Shown here in pieces: positions 1 to 8,865 of a stretch of DNA of 64,000 bases. The position numbers and the translations under genes were made by a program. The notes below the pieces were generated by a model. It did not search any database. It was not told where the DNA came from and was given only the letters and a program-made list of their open reading frames with translations. The stretch is from Lysobacter sp. (GTDB lineage Bacteria; Pseudomonadota; Gammaproteobacteria; Xanthomonadales; Xanthomonadaceae), in assembly GCA_011526085.1 (NCBI GenBank), contig WYBC01000030.1, positions 1 to 64,000 of the forward strand, in the 5' to 3' direction. The first letter of the stretch is position 1; each line of letters opens with the position of its first letter.

Positions 1-172
1 CCCCCCCCTTTGCGGCGGCGCCCCGGGGGGCGGGTGTGGCCAAAACACGCGGCGGGCCCCCGCGCCGCCCCCCCCCGCTCCTACAGTGCCCCGCCGCAGC
101 GCGGCGACGCTCGCCAAACCCGAGGCCGCCGTGCGAGGCTGCGCGCTCCGTCCCGTTCCGGATTCCGCGACC

Positions 173-1519
173 ATGTCCGATGCGTCCTCCGCCCGCCCGC
201 TGCAGGGCGATGCCGCGCTGATCCGCGCGGTCGGCACCTTCGCGCTGACCGCCGCCGTGATCAACGTGATCATCGGCGGCGGCATCTTCCGGATGCCGTC
301 GGCGCTGGCGACGCAGATGGGCAGCGCGGCGCCGCTCGCGCTGCTGGCGGGTGCGATGGCCATCGTGCCGGTCGCGCTGTGCTTCGCCGCGATCGGCAGC
401 CGCACCCGCGCCACCGGCGGGCCGTACACCTATCTCACCGCGGTGTTCGGGCCGTTCGCCGGCTTCGTCGCCGGTGCGCTGATGTGGATCAGCAATCTCG
501 CGTCCAGCGCCGGCGTCGCCGCGGCGTTCACCGTGCAGGTCGGCACGCTCGCGCCGGTGTTCTCCGATCCGGAAAATCCGTGGCCGCGCGCCGCGCTGCT
601 CACCGCGGTCTATGCGCTGCTGTTCGCGCTGAACGCCTTCGGCGTGAAGCTCGGCGCGCGCGCGATCGCCGTGCTGGCCACCCTGAAGCTGGCGCCGCTG
701 TTCCTGCTGGCCGCGGTCGGCATCTTTTTCGTCGACTGGTCGCAGGTGAGTTTTTCCTTCGGCGACGTGCCGTCCGTTTCGGCGCTGGGCGCGTCGATGG
801 TGCTGGTGATGTTCGCGTATTCCGGCATGGAAACCGCGCTGGTGCCCTCGGGCGAGCTGCGCGATCCGTCGCGCAACGTGCCGCGCGCCACCGTCGCCGC
901 GATCCTGCTGGTGGTGCTGCTGTACCTCGGCCTGCAGATCGTCGGCCAGGGCCTGCTCGGCGATGCGCTGGCGAGCAGCGGCGTCCCGATCGCCGACACC
1001 GCCGCGGCGCTGTGGGCACCGGGCCGCACCCTGTTGCTGATCACCGCCTGCGTGTCGATGGCCGGTTTCATGATGGGCAATCTGCTCGGCACCTCGCGCT
1101 TGGTGTATGCGCTCGGTCGCGACGGCTATCTGCCGTCCGCGTTCGGCAGCGTCACCGCCGCCCATCGCGTGCCGCTGCTGGCGCTGGCCACGCATGCGGG
1201 CATCGCCTGGGCGCTCGCGCTCGGCGGCAGTTTCGACAAACTCGCGCTGATCTCGGGCGGCGCGATCTGCCTCACCTATGCTTTCGTCGCCGCCGCGGCC
1301 TGGCGCGCGCAGGCGCGCGATCTGCGCGACGGCGACGCGACGCCGTTCCGGTTGCCCGGCGGCTTCGCGCTGCCGCTGGTCTCGCTGGTGGCGATGGTGG
1401 CCATCGTGACCACGCTCAAACCCGACGAATGGCTGGCGATCGGCATCGCGCTGGCCGCGCTGATGGCGGTTTACGGCGTGCTGCACCTGCGTCGTCGCGG
1501 GCCTCCGGCCGTGGGCTGA
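173..1519 (+). CDS. APC-family amino acid permease
   Basis: A 448-residue polytopic inner-membrane protein of the amino acid-polyamine-organocation family, expected to import an amino acid by proton symport. The N-terminal helix carries the family's unwound glycine motif (VIIGGGIFRMPSAL, about residue 30) and the GGPYTYL motif follows at about 83. A YSGMETALVPSGELRDPSRNVPRA segment near 218-240 matches the usual TM6/loop signature. About 12 hydrophobic segments are visible and the length is typical. The start ATG at 173 was chosen because the family homology begins shortly after it; no strong Shine-Dalgarno is visible. Substrate cannot be deduced. It stands alone, followed by a 410-bp gap. 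Confidence 0.85.
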   Translation: MSDASSARPLQGDAALIRAVGTFALTAAVINVIIGGGIFRMPSALATQMGSAAPLALLAGAMAIVPVALCFAAIGSRTRATGGPYTYLTAVFGPFAGFVAGALMWISNLASSAGVAAAFTVQVGTLAPVFSDPENPWPRAALLTAVYALLFALNAFGVKLGARAIAVLATLKLAPLFLLAAVGIFFVDWSQVSFSFGDVPSVSALGASMVLVMFAYSGMETALVPSGELRDPSRNVPRATVAAILLVVLLYLGLQIVGQGLLGDALASSGVPIADTAAALWAPGRTLLLITACVSMAGFMMGNLLGTSRLVYALGRDGYLPSAFGSVTAAHRVPLLALATHAGIAWALALGGSFDKLALISGGAICLTYAFVAAAAWRAQARDLRDGDATPFRLPGGFALPLVSLVAMVAIVTTLKPDEWLAIGIALAALMAVYGVLHLRRRGPPAVG

Positions 1520-1929
1520 ACGCGGCCGCGGGCGCGTTCGGTGCATGCCCGCCGTTCGTCGTCCCAATGCGCGTTGACGGGGGGCAGGGTGTAGCCTGAT
1601 TTCCTTGGCCGGACGCATCGGATCGGACGAACGCTCCGGACGACGATCCTGACGACCCTCCGGAAGGACAGGAAACGCGGCGCGGCCGCGGTTCGAGGAG
1701 AAAGACGATGCAGGGATTCTTGCGCGCGGAGACCGAAACGGCTCCCCCGGACACATCGCTCCCATCTCGTATCGCATGCGCCTGCATGCGCGCTGATCCC
1801 GCGATCGCCGCGTAAGCGCGATCGCCGCCGGTATCGCGGGCCCGGCTTCCGCCGGATCCGCTGCCCGCCGCCAGCGCATCGCCGGACACCGTCCGGCGCG
1901 CCGTCGGCATTCATCCAGGAGAGCATGCC
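1520..1929. other. 410-bp intergenic region with a possible small ORF
   Basis: No conserved gene is recognised between the permease and the secreted protein at 1930. The stretch is as GC-rich as its surroundings. It contains a possible ribosome-bound small ORF at 1708-1815, and an AGGAG Shine-Dalgarno just before the 1930 start codon. No clear terminator or promoter hexamers stand out. Confidence 0.4.
1708..1815 (+). CDS. possible 35-residue leader or small protein
   Basis: An ATG at 1708 is preceded by GAGGAG with an 8-nt spacer, a good Shine-Dalgarno, and opens a 35-codon frame ending in TAA at 1815. The peptide starts MQGFLRAETETAPP and contains the motif CACMRAD; it has no signal peptide or membrane segment. 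It could be a leader of the secreted protein starting at 1930 or chance. The only support is the ribosome-binding site, so this is a weak call. Confidence 0.2.
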   Translation: MQGFLRAETETAPPDTSLPSRIACACMRADPAIAA

Positions 1930-3417
1930 ATGAGTACAAGGACTCGCACATCGCACTCGTTGTCCATTCTCGCGTGCGCCGCATTCGCGGCGTTGCCGCT
2001 GTCGGCGGTCGCGCAGAGCTGGGAGGTCTATTCGGGCCTCAATCCGCATCGCGAACAACTCCACGGCGTTGCCGACGTGCAGTTCTGCGTGGGCGGCGGC
2101 CAAGTGGCGACCGGCACCCAGACCGTGCCGCCCACCGTGGCCGGATTCAGCAACATCGTGATCGAACGCAAGAACGCCGCGAACCCCGTCGCCGGACCGT
2201 GGCGTTTCAGTTACGACAGCGGCCGTTCGGAAGAAGGTCGCGGCATCGTCGAATACACCGACGGCACCGGTTTCGCGGTCGTCGGCACCTTCGATGCCCT
2301 CACCACGCCGGTGCAGACCCATCTGACAATCAGCAAGGTCGACTGCAACGGCAACATGCTCTGGCACCGCAGCTACGGCACCACCGCCGGCAAGCACGTC
2401 GCCTGGGACATCATCCGCGCGACCACCGGCGACGCCGCGTTCGGCACCGCGCCGGGCGATCTGATCGCGCTGGGCGAATACAACACCGGCACGACCAACT
2501 TCGTGCGCGTGGTGCGCGTGCGCAGCAACGGCGCGCTGATCTGGATGCGCGATTACAGCGTGCCGACCGCGCTCGTGCAGTTGACCGGCCGCGGCATCGC
2601 CGAAGTGGAAACGCCTTCGCTCGCGGACAATCTGGTGGTCGCCGGCGGCTACGGCAACAACGCCGCGATCTTCCAGATCGACGGCAACAACGGCGCCTTC
2701 ATCTGCGGCTCGCAGCAGCCGGGACAGGGCCTGTCGCGCTTCAACGACATCGCGCGCCACGGCGCCTCCGGCACCACCATCGCGCCCGGGTTCACCGCGG
2801 TCGGCGAAACCCGCACCGCATCCACCGCGCTGCCGCAGGCCTATGTCGCCAGTTACCGCAGCACCGGCTGCGCGTTGCAACGACAGGTCCACTGGGGTTC
2901 GCCCAACGAAAGCGAAACCGCGCAGGCGGTGACCACCACCCGCGCCACCACCTTCACCACCGTGCCGACCGGGCAACTGCTCATCGTCGGCAACATCGTC
3001 GGCGCGTATCTGGGCGCCAACAGCAACGACGTGTGGTCGCACCTGATGGTGCCGATCAACCTCACGCCGTACATCGCCGGCGGCTACACGGGCCAGCGTT
3101 ACGGCACGCAGGGTGCGGGTCTGGCGGGCGTCGAAACCGTGGCCGACGTCGCCGAAAGCAGCAACGGCGCGCATTTCGTCGGCGCCACCACCAGCAACTG
3201 GGACGGCCTGAACGATCCGATCGACGGCTACTCGGTGCGCATGGGCGCCAGCGGCATGAAGACCCTGTGCAGCGTGCCCTGGAGCGGTGCGATCACCGTG
3301 CTGACGCCGTTCTCGGCATTGACCGTCACGCCGACGCCGATCAGCCCCTCGACGGCGCTCAGCCCGTTGCCGGCCACGCCGCTGCCGGCAGCGCTGTGCT
3401 GCGGCATCGGCCCGTAA
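1930..3417 (+). CDS. secreted protein of unknown function
   Basis: A 495-residue protein with a clear Sec signal peptide (SILACAAFAALPLSAVAQS, cleavage near residue 29). The mature part is rich in Gly/Thr/Asn and has recurring stretches such as DCNGNMLWHRSYG, VRSNGALIWMRDY and LVVAGGYGNNAAIFQIDGNNG. This pattern resembles blade repeats of secreted beta-propeller proteins (delta-60 type), but I do not recognise a named family. Several cysteines are scattered, and the tail is Pro/Thr-rich ending in CCGIGP. AGGAG lies 7 nt before the ATG. It is monocistronic, flanked by a 410-bp gap and a terminator hairpin. Function is not assigned. Confidence 0.6.
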   Translation: MSTRTRTSHSLSILACAAFAALPLSAVAQSWEVYSGLNPHREQLHGVADVQFCVGGGQVATGTQTVPPTVAGFSNIVIERKNAANPVAGPWRFSYDSGRSEEGRGIVEYTDGTGFAVVGTFDALTTPVQTHLTISKVDCNGNMLWHRSYGTTAGKHVAWDIIRATTGDAAFGTAPGDLIALGEYNTGTTNFVRVVRVRSNGALIWMRDYSVPTALVQLTGRGIAEVETPSLADNLVVAGGYGNNAAIFQIDGNNGAFICGSQQPGQGLSRFNDIARHGASGTTIAPGFTAVGETRTASTALPQAYVASYRSTGCALQRQVHWGSPNESETAQAVTTTRATTFTTVPTGQLLIVGNIVGAYLGANSNDVWSHLMVPINLTPYIAGGYTGQRYGTQGAGLAGVETVADVAESSNGAHFVGATTSNWDGLNDPIDGYSVRMGASGMKTLCSVPWSGAITVLTPFSALTVTPTPISPSTALSPLPATPLPAALCCGIGP

Positions 3418-3447
3418 GTCTTCCGCGCGCGTTGTCGCGACAGGGTC

Positions 3448-3481
3448 GCCCGCGCGTCCGGCTGCGGCCGGGCGCGTGGGC
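3448..3481. terminator. GC-rich hairpin between convergent genes
   Basis: An imperfect inverted repeat (13 of 15 positions pair) between GCCCGCGCGTCCGGC and GCCGGGCGCGTGGGC lies between the convergent stops at 3417 (+) and 3496 (-). There is no long T tract, so it is a plausible but unproven bidirectional terminator. Confidence 0.4.
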
Positions 3482-3495
3482 TCGTGTGCCAGCGT

Positions 3496-4266
3496 TCACA
3501 GCAAGCGCTGCGGCGAAAAGAGCGACGCTTCGGGCAGGCGCTCCGCGTCCGTCGCGGCCTGGGCCAGCAGGCGGTCGGCCTGCATCGGGCCGATGAAATC
3601 GACCGCCAGCAGATACAGCTGGTGCGCGAGGTGGCGCAGGTCTTCCGGCGCCTGCAGCGGCGGCAGGGCGTCCTCCGCGAAGCGCGCGCGCGACCACTGC
3701 CTGAGCGCGAGATGCAGGTCGCGGTCGCGTCCGCTGGCGGCGGCGCCGAGATCGTCCACCGCCTGCGCCAGCACATCGCGATGGCGGTCGGTCTTGGCCA
3801 GGATCGCGGCCGCGATCGGTTTCGCGAAGGCTTTGAACACCACGCGCTCCGGCGCTTCGAAGCCGGCCGCGAGGACCGGTTCCGGTTCCGGTGCCGGCGG
3901 CGGCGAGCGGTGCGCCGATGTCTGCGCCGGCATCGCGGGTGCGGCCACCGCCGGCGCTTCGCCGGTCGGGCCCGGGCCCGCGAGCCAGGCATCGGGCACG
4001 CGCGGCAGGCTCTCGTAGGATTGGGTCAGGCCATGAAACAGGCGACGCTGGAAGACCGATTTCTGTTCGCCGGTGAAGCCGGCCGCCGCCGCCACCACCG
4101 CGGCGAAGCGGGTGACCACGAAGTGCGCCTCGTGGCCGTGATCGCGCTGCCACAGGTCGAAATACCGGCGGACCTGCTGCGGATCGTGGAAGGTCTCGTT
4201 GAGCGCCTGGTAGATCACACGGCGCCGATAATTCAGCCCCATGCTGCCGCTGTCGTTCGCGGCCAT
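3496..4266 (-). CDS. unknown protein coupled to the Amt channel gene
   Basis: A 256-residue cytoplasmic protein whose ATG lies 2 bp after the stop of the ammonium channel gene, so the two are translationally coupled. The N-terminal third (MGLNYRRRVIYQALNETFHDPQQVRRYFDLWQ and onward) looks alpha-helical. A central Pro/Ala linker (about residues 95-130) separates it from a helical C-terminal half with KAFAKPIAAAILAK and a leucine-rich end. No transmembrane segment, no nucleotide-binding motif and no PII signature is visible, so it is not GlnK. I do not recognise the family. Position suggests a role in ammonium uptake or its regulation; this is inference from context only. Confidence 0.6.
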   Translation of the reverse strand: MAANDSGSMGLNYRRRVIYQALNETFHDPQQVRRYFDLWQRDHGHEAHFVVTRFAAVVAAAAGFTGEQKSVFQRRLFHGLTQSYESLPRVPDAWLAGPGPTGEAPAVAAPAMPAQTSAHRSPPPAPEPEPVLAAGFEAPERVVFKAFAKPIAAAILAKTDRHRDVLAQAVDDLGAAASGRDRDLHLALRQWSRARFAEDALPPLQAPEDLRHLAHQLYLLAVDFIGPMQADRLLAQAATDAERLPEASLFSPQRLL

Positions 4267-4268
4267 GC

Positions 4269-5579
4269 TCAGGCCTCGCCGCCCAGATCGCGATGCGTGC
4301 GCGCGGCCATGAATTCGCCGTAGCCGATTTCGTAGTGTTCGGTGTAATCCAGACCGCGCTGCTCGTGTTCGGTGCTCGCACGCACGCCGATGGTGAGGTG
4401 CAGCAGTTTGTAGACCAGCCAGCCCATGCCGAACGCCCAGGCGGCGGCGACCAGCGCCCCCAGCGTCTGCACGCCGATGCGCGAGGGATCGAACAGGTGG
4501 TCGCGCGCGAACATGCCGGTCGCGATCGTGCCCCAGAGGCCGCAGAACCCGTGCACGGAGACCGCGTCGACGACATCGTCGATCTTCATCCGCTGCAGCA
4601 CGGCCGGGCCGACCACGGCGATCGCGCCGCCGATCAGGCTGGTGAGGACCGCGAAGCCGGGGTCCATGTATTTCGCGCCGGCGGTGATCGCCACGAGGCC
4701 GCCGAGCGCGCCGTTGAGCACGGCCGACATCAGCAGCGGGCGGCGGTGGATGCCGAGCGTCAGCATCGCGCCGACGATGCCCGCGGCCGCGCCGAGATGG
4801 GTGTTGAGCACGATGATGCCCAGGTCCTTGAAATCCGCGTCGGCCGCGCCGCCGTTGAAGCCGAGCCAGCCCACCCACAGCAGGAACGCGCCGAGCGCCG
4901 CCAGCGGCAGGTTGTGGCCGGGAATCTCGCGCACCTCGCCGGTGCGCGAGAAGCGACCGAGGCGCGGCCCCAGCACCACCAGCGCGCCGAGCGCGGTGAA
5001 GCCGCCGATCACGTGGACCGCGGAGCCGCCGGCGGTGTCGAGGAAGCCCATCGCGCGCAGCCAGCCGGGATTCTCGGCGGTGCCGCCCCAGACCCAGGCG
5101 CCGTACAGCGGATAGATCACGCAGACCATCAGGCCGCTGCCGATCAGATACGGCACGAACCGGATCCGCTCGGCCACCGCGCCGCTGATGATGGTCGCGG
5201 CGGTGGCGGCGAAGAAGGTCTGGTACAGCACGTTCACCAGCGACGCGCCCTGGCCGCCGGGGAAGAATTCGCTGATGCCGACCACGCCGTTCCAGCTGAC
5301 GCCGAACATCAGGCCGAAGCCGACCGCCCAGTACGCCAGCGAGGCGATGGCGCAGTCGGTGAAGTTCTTCATGATCACGTTGACCGCGTTCTTGGCGCGG
5401 CAGAAGCCGCTTTCCAGCAACGCGAAGCCCGGTTGCATCATCAGCACCAGGCCCGCGCAGGTCGCGATCCAGACCGAATGCACGACCTCTTCGGTCGTCG
5501 CTTGCGCCCATGCCACGGCCGGCGCGAACGCCATCGCCGAAACCGCTCCCACGATCCCCCACCGCTGCCAGCGAGCCAT
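4269..5579 (-). CDS. amt: ammonium transporter Amt
   Basis: A 436-residue Amt/Mep/Rh channel conducting ammonia or ammonium across the inner membrane. A signal-like N-terminus (VSAMAFAPAVAWAQA) precedes the first helix, as in many Amt proteins. Family hallmarks are present: LLESGFCRAKNAVNVIMKN, the first pore-histidine region DTAGGSAVHVIGG (about residue 163), WVGWLGFNGG (about 210) and the second pore-histidine region SVHGFCGLWGTI (about 320). About 11 membrane segments are predicted. GAGGGG sits upstream of the ATG. No glnK lies beside it, unlike the common glnK-amtB pair; instead an unknown gene follows by 2 bp. No obvious sigma-54 promoter was found upstream. Confidence 0.95.
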   Translation of the reverse strand: MARWQRWGIVGAVSAMAFAPAVAWAQATTEEVVHSVWIATCAGLVLMMQPGFALLESGFCRAKNAVNVIMKNFTDCAIASLAYWAVGFGLMFGVSWNGVVGISEFFPGGQGASLVNVLYQTFFAATAATIISGAVAERIRFVPYLIGSGLMVCVIYPLYGAWVWGGTAENPGWLRAMGFLDTAGGSAVHVIGGFTALGALVVLGPRLGRFSRTGEVREIPGHNLPLAALGAFLLWVGWLGFNGGAADADFKDLGIIVLNTHLGAAAGIVGAMLTLGIHRRPLLMSAVLNGALGGLVAITAGAKYMDPGFAVLTSLIGGAIAVVGPAVLQRMKIDDVVDAVSVHGFCGLWGTIATGMFARDHLFDPSRIGVQTLGALVAAAWAFGMGWLVYKLLHLTIGVRASTEHEQRGLDYTEHYEIGYGEFMAARTHRDLGGEA

Positions 5580-5771
5580 GATCCCCTCACCCGGTTGTCG
5601 ATACCTCTCCCCAGAGGCCGAGCCGAGACTACACCAATCGATGCGGCGAATCGTATTGCCCGGAGGTACGTTGCGCGGGCGCGAGCGATCGCGCACAGAG
5701 TCCGGCGATCGTTACATCCGGCGTTTCATGGCTGTGCCGCCGCGGATGCGGGATTTGTTTCAGCCGCTGTT

Positions 5772-6122
5772 TCAGTGGCTGTTGCGGTCGCGATCCCAGC
5801 CGCGATGCCTGATGTCCAGATACAGGCTGTAGCACGCGGTGAACGCCGGGAACAGATTCTGGAGGATGCCCACCGAATCCTGTTTCGACGAAAAAATGAA
5901 GTAGCTGAGCGTCATCAGGCTGCCGACGATGCTCATGTACCAGAACAGCCGCGGGATCACCGGCTTGCCGGCGCGCTTGCTGGCGATGAACTGCACCACC
6001 CAGCGACTGCCGAACATCAGCGCGCCGGTCAGGCCGATGAGTTTCCACGGCGATGCGTGCAGCCCGGTCCAGGCCAGCCACGGGATCGGCGAATTCATGA
6101 TGTCCAGGGCGGCCGGTTCCAT
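5772..6122 (-). CDS. lipid A biosynthesis N-terminal domain protein
   Basis: A 116-residue membrane protein with three or four hydrophobic segments, matching the LAB_N family found alone or fused to glycosyltransferases. Typical motifs are SRWVVQFIASKRAGKPVIPRLFWYMS (about 37-62) and NLFPAFTACYSLYLD near the C-terminus. It starts 2 bp after the stop of the GT2 gene upstream, forming a two-gene operon. Such pairs are thought to modify lipid A or other envelope lipids with a polyprenyl-linked sugar; the exact substrate is not known here. Confidence 0.85.
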   Translation of the reverse strand: MEPAALDIMNSPIPWLAWTGLHASPWKLIGLTGALMFGSRWVVQFIASKRAGKPVIPRLFWYMSIVGSLMTLSYFIFSSKQDSVGILQNLFPAFTACYSLYLDIRHRGWDRDRNSH

Positions 6123-6124
6123 GC

Positions 6125-6847
6125 TCACAGCTCCTCGACCGCGGTGCGCTTGCTCCGCACGATCAGCCAGGCCACGCCGCGCAGATCGCGCAGGCCGACG
6201 AGCGCGCGGTTGAGGTTGTTGTACTTCGACACGCCGCTGGCGCGATGGCGATGGTTCACCGGCACGCTCACCGTCTTCCAGCCCGCGCGCTGCATCAGCG
6301 CCGGCAGATAGCGGTGCATGTGATCGAAATAGGGCAGATCGAGGAAAGCGTCGCGCTCGAACAGCTTGATGCCGCAGCCGGTGTCGGGCGTGGAATCGCG
6401 CAGCATGCGGCTGCGGATCGCGTTCGCCCACTTCGAGGCCCAGCGCTTGCTGCCGGTGTCCTTGCGGTCGACGCGCCAGCCGGCGAACAGCTTCACGTCG
6501 GCGGCGGATTCGTCGCGTTTGGCGAGCAGCTTCGGAATATCGGCCGGGTCGTTCTGGCCGTCGCCGTCGAGGGTCGCGATCCACGCGCCGCGCGCGGCCT
6601 TCACGCCGGTGCGCACCGCGGTGCTCTGCCCGCTCTGACTGACGTGTTTGAGCACGCGCAGTTCCGGCGTCTCGGTCTTCAGCCGTTTCAGCACATCGAG
6701 GGTGTCGTCGCGCGAACAGTCGTCGACGTAGACGATCTCGAACGCGACGAGCCCCCGCAACGCGGCGGTGATCTCGCCGATCAGCGGCGCGACGTTGTCG
6801 CGTTCGTTGAATACGGGGACGACGACGGAGAGGTGGGGTTGGGTCAT
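6125..6847 (-). CDS. GT2 glycosyltransferase (polyprenyl-phosphate type)
   Basis: A 240-residue soluble family 2 glycosyltransferase of the DPM1/ArnC type that would transfer a sugar from a nucleotide donor to polyprenyl phosphate. It has the GT-A pattern: SVVVPVFNERDN (about 7-18), VDDCSRDDT (about 40) and the metal-binding TLDGDGQNDP (about 92). The conserved DTGCGIKLFERD motif follows at about 155. It lacks the C-terminal membrane helices of ArnC; the LAB_N protein encoded next may provide membrane anchoring. Length suits the short DPM1 class. The gene is preceded by a 190-bp gap after parB with no recognised feature. Confidence 0.85.
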   Translation of the reverse strand: MTQPHLSVVVPVFNERDNVAPLIGEITAALRGLVAFEIVYVDDCSRDDTLDVLKRLKTETPELRVLKHVSQSGQSTAVRTGVKAARGAWIATLDGDGQNDPADIPKLLAKRDESAADVKLFAGWRVDRKDTGSKRWASKWANAIRSRMLRDSTPDTGCGIKLFERDAFLDLPYFDHMHRYLPALMQRAGWKTVSVPVNHRHRASGVSKYNNLNRALVGLRDLRGVAWLIVRSKRTAVEEL

Positions 6848-7039
6848 GGGTGGTGGTATCCGGATTCACGTTGCGAACGGATCGCGAGGACGCTCATCAA
6901 ATCCATCCGTTCGTCATGTTCGTACAGGGCGATGCGGCTGCGGACTCCACGCCCGGCGATCGGTTCGGGGCTGCCGTCTGCGCGCGGACGGCCGATCGAC
7001 GGCTTGCTTCCGAGGCGGCCCATGCGTGCCGTGCGACGA

Positions 7040-7957
7040 TCAGCCGCGCGCCTTCAACCGCTCCAGCACGCCTTCCAGCGTGTCCAGGTCGGTGTAGTGG
7101 ATCACCAGCCGGCCCTTGCCGCCGCGGCCGTGCAACACGTTGACCTTGGCGCCGAGGGATTCGGAGAGATCGCGTTCCAGGGCGACGATGTCGGCCTGCG
7201 GCTTGGCCTTGGCGCCGTTCGCGGTCTTGGCCTTGGCGGCGGTGGGCACCTGGCCGGCGCTGAGCTGCTGCACGCGGTGTTCGACTTCGCGCACCGACCA
7301 GCCGTTGTCCGCGGCCTGGCGCGCCAGCGCGATCGCGGCCTGCGGCGTCAGCGACAGCAGCGCGCGGGCGTGGCCCATTTCCAGCGCGCGGGTTTCCACC
7401 AGCGTGCGGATGTCGGCCGGCAGTTCCAGCAGGCGCAGCAGGTTGGACACCGCGGCGCGCGAGCGGCCCACGGCTTCGGCGGCCTGCGCGTGGGTGAGAT
7501 CGAATTCGTCGATCAGCCGCTGCAGCGCCTGCGCTTCTTCCAGCGGGTTGAGGTCTTCGCGCTGGATGTTCTCGATCAGCGCCATCGCCACGACGGTGCG
7601 GTCGTCGACTTCGCGGATGACGACCGGGATTTCCTGCAGCCCGGCCTGTTGCGACGCGCGCCAGCGGCGTTCGCCGGCGATGATCTCGTAGACCTTGCCG
7701 CCCTTGTCCTTGGCGATCTCGCGGACCACCACCGGCTGGATCACGCCTTGCGCCTTGATCGACTCCGCCAGCTCGGTGAGCTTGGCCGGGTCCATCGCGC
7801 GCCGCGGCTGGTACTTGCCGGGGGTCAGCGCATCGATCGGCAGCACCCGCAGGGTGTCGGTGGGCGTGGCTTCCAGCGCCGGCGCCTCCGCGGCGGCCTT
7901 GGGGCCGAGCAGGGCTTCGAGACCGCGGCCGAGGCCACGCTTTTTCGCGGAAGTCAT
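7040..7957 (-). CDS. parB: chromosome partitioning protein ParB
   Basis: A 305-residue centromere-binding CTP hydrolase of the chromosomal ParABS system. The N-terminal KKRGLGRGLEALLG (ParA-interacting peptide) is followed by the catalytic/CTP-binding ParB box (AGERRWRASQQAG, ENIQREDLNPLEEA, about 105-150). The helix-turn-helix for parS recognition (LTHAQAAEAVGRSRAAVSNLLRLLELP) lies at about 165-190, and a C-terminal dimerisation domain ends the protein. It overlaps parA by 4 bp (ATGA). Chromosomal parAB usually lies close to oriC next to rsmG, as here. No perfect parS site is seen in the window. Confidence 0.97.
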   Translation of the reverse strand: MTSAKKRGLGRGLEALLGPKAAAEAPALEATPTDTLRVLPIDALTPGKYQPRRAMDPAKLTELAESIKAQGVIQPVVVREIAKDKGGKVYEIIAGERRWRASQQAGLQEIPVVIREVDDRTVVAMALIENIQREDLNPLEEAQALQRLIDEFDLTHAQAAEAVGRSRAAVSNLLRLLELPADIRTLVETRALEMGHARALLSLTPQAAIALARQAADNGWSVREVEHRVQQLSAGQVPTAAKAKTANGAKAKPQADIVALERDLSESLGAKVNVLHGRGGKGRLVIHYTDLDTLEGVLERLKARG

Positions 7958-8760
7958 GCGGAGGTCTCCGGAGAACTGGTACGGGATTTCTGAGCGCGCT
8001 CGCGCTGGTGGCGGATGATCTCGCCGGCCAGGCCGAGATAGGCGATGGCGCCGCGCGAGCCCTTGTCGTAGCCGATGATGCTCACGCCGTGGCTGGGCGC
8101 CTCGGCCACGCGCACGTTGCGCGGCACGATGGTGCGGAAGACCTTGTCGCCGAAATGCGAGGTGAGATCGGCGGAGACCGCGTTGGCGAGGTTGTTGCGC
8201 ACGTCGAACATGGTGCGCAGCACGCCCTCGATCTCGAGCGCGGGATTGAGCTTGGCCTTCAGCGCGTCGATGGTCTGCAGCAGCGCGGTCAGGCCTTCCA
8301 GCGCGTAGTACTCGCACTGCATCGGCACCAGTACCGAGTCGGCCGCGGTCAGGGCGTTGAGCGTGAGCAGCGACAGCGCCGGCGGGCAGTCGATGAGGAT
8401 GAAGTCGTAGCGGTCGCGCACGGTCTCGAGCGCGCGGCGCAGGCGCTGTTCGCGCCCGGGCTCGTCCATCAGCTCGATCTCGGCCGCGGTGAGGTCGTTG
8501 TTGCCGGGCAACAGGTCGAAGCCTTCGGGCGTGCGCACGATGACGTCGGCCGCGTGCATTTCTTCCAGCATGACGTCGCAGGTGGAGCCGGCGACCTCGC
8601 GCTTGTCGACGCCGCTGCCCATGGTGGCGTTGCCCTGGGCGTCGAGATCGACCAGCAGCACGCGCATGGGCGCCTGCGCGAGCGCGGCGGCGAGATTGAC
8701 CGAGGTGGTGGTCTTGCCGACCCCGCCTTTCTGGTTGGCGATGGCGATGATGCGGGCCAT
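7954..8760 (-). CDS. parA: chromosome partitioning ATPase ParA
   Basis: A 268-residue deviant Walker-type ATPase (Soj/ParA). The N-terminus MARIIAIANQKGGVGKTTTSVNLA carries the deviant Walker A with its signature lysine. DLDAQGNATMGSG (about 40) is the switch region and ILIDCPPALSLLT (about 120) the Walker B. It lacks the N-terminal HTH of plasmid type Ia ParA, as expected for chromosomal versions. It works with ParB encoded immediately downstream (ATGA overlap), binding DNA non-specifically and segregating ParB-parS complexes. Confidence 0.97.
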   Translation of the reverse strand: MARIIAIANQKGGVGKTTTSVNLAAALAQAPMRVLLVDLDAQGNATMGSGVDKREVAGSTCDVMLEEMHAADVIVRTPEGFDLLPGNNDLTAAEIELMDEPGREQRLRRALETVRDRYDFILIDCPPALSLLTLNALTAADSVLVPMQCEYYALEGLTALLQTIDALKAKLNPALEIEGVLRTMFDVRNNLANAVSADLTSHFGDKVFRTIVPRNVRVAEAPSHGVSIIGYDKGSRGAIAYLGLAGEIIRHQRERAQKSRTSSPETSA

Positions 8761-8865
8761 GAAGGGGTCCGGAAGTCTCGGGATGTCTGAGCGAAGCCGC
8801 TGGGCCCGTGCCGCCGGGGCGCGGGCCGAACCGCAGATTATGCCTGCTGCGGGGGGCGGCTGCCT

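Noticed and set aside
1-90. Cytosine homopolymers and very GC-rich sequence at the window edge
   Set aside because: No feature could be assigned; it may be a sequencing or contig-edge effect.
10-1599. Long open frame overlapping the amino acid permease in another frame
   Set aside because: Arg-rich translation typical of an out-of-frame read in GC-rich DNA; the permease frame carries all family motifs.
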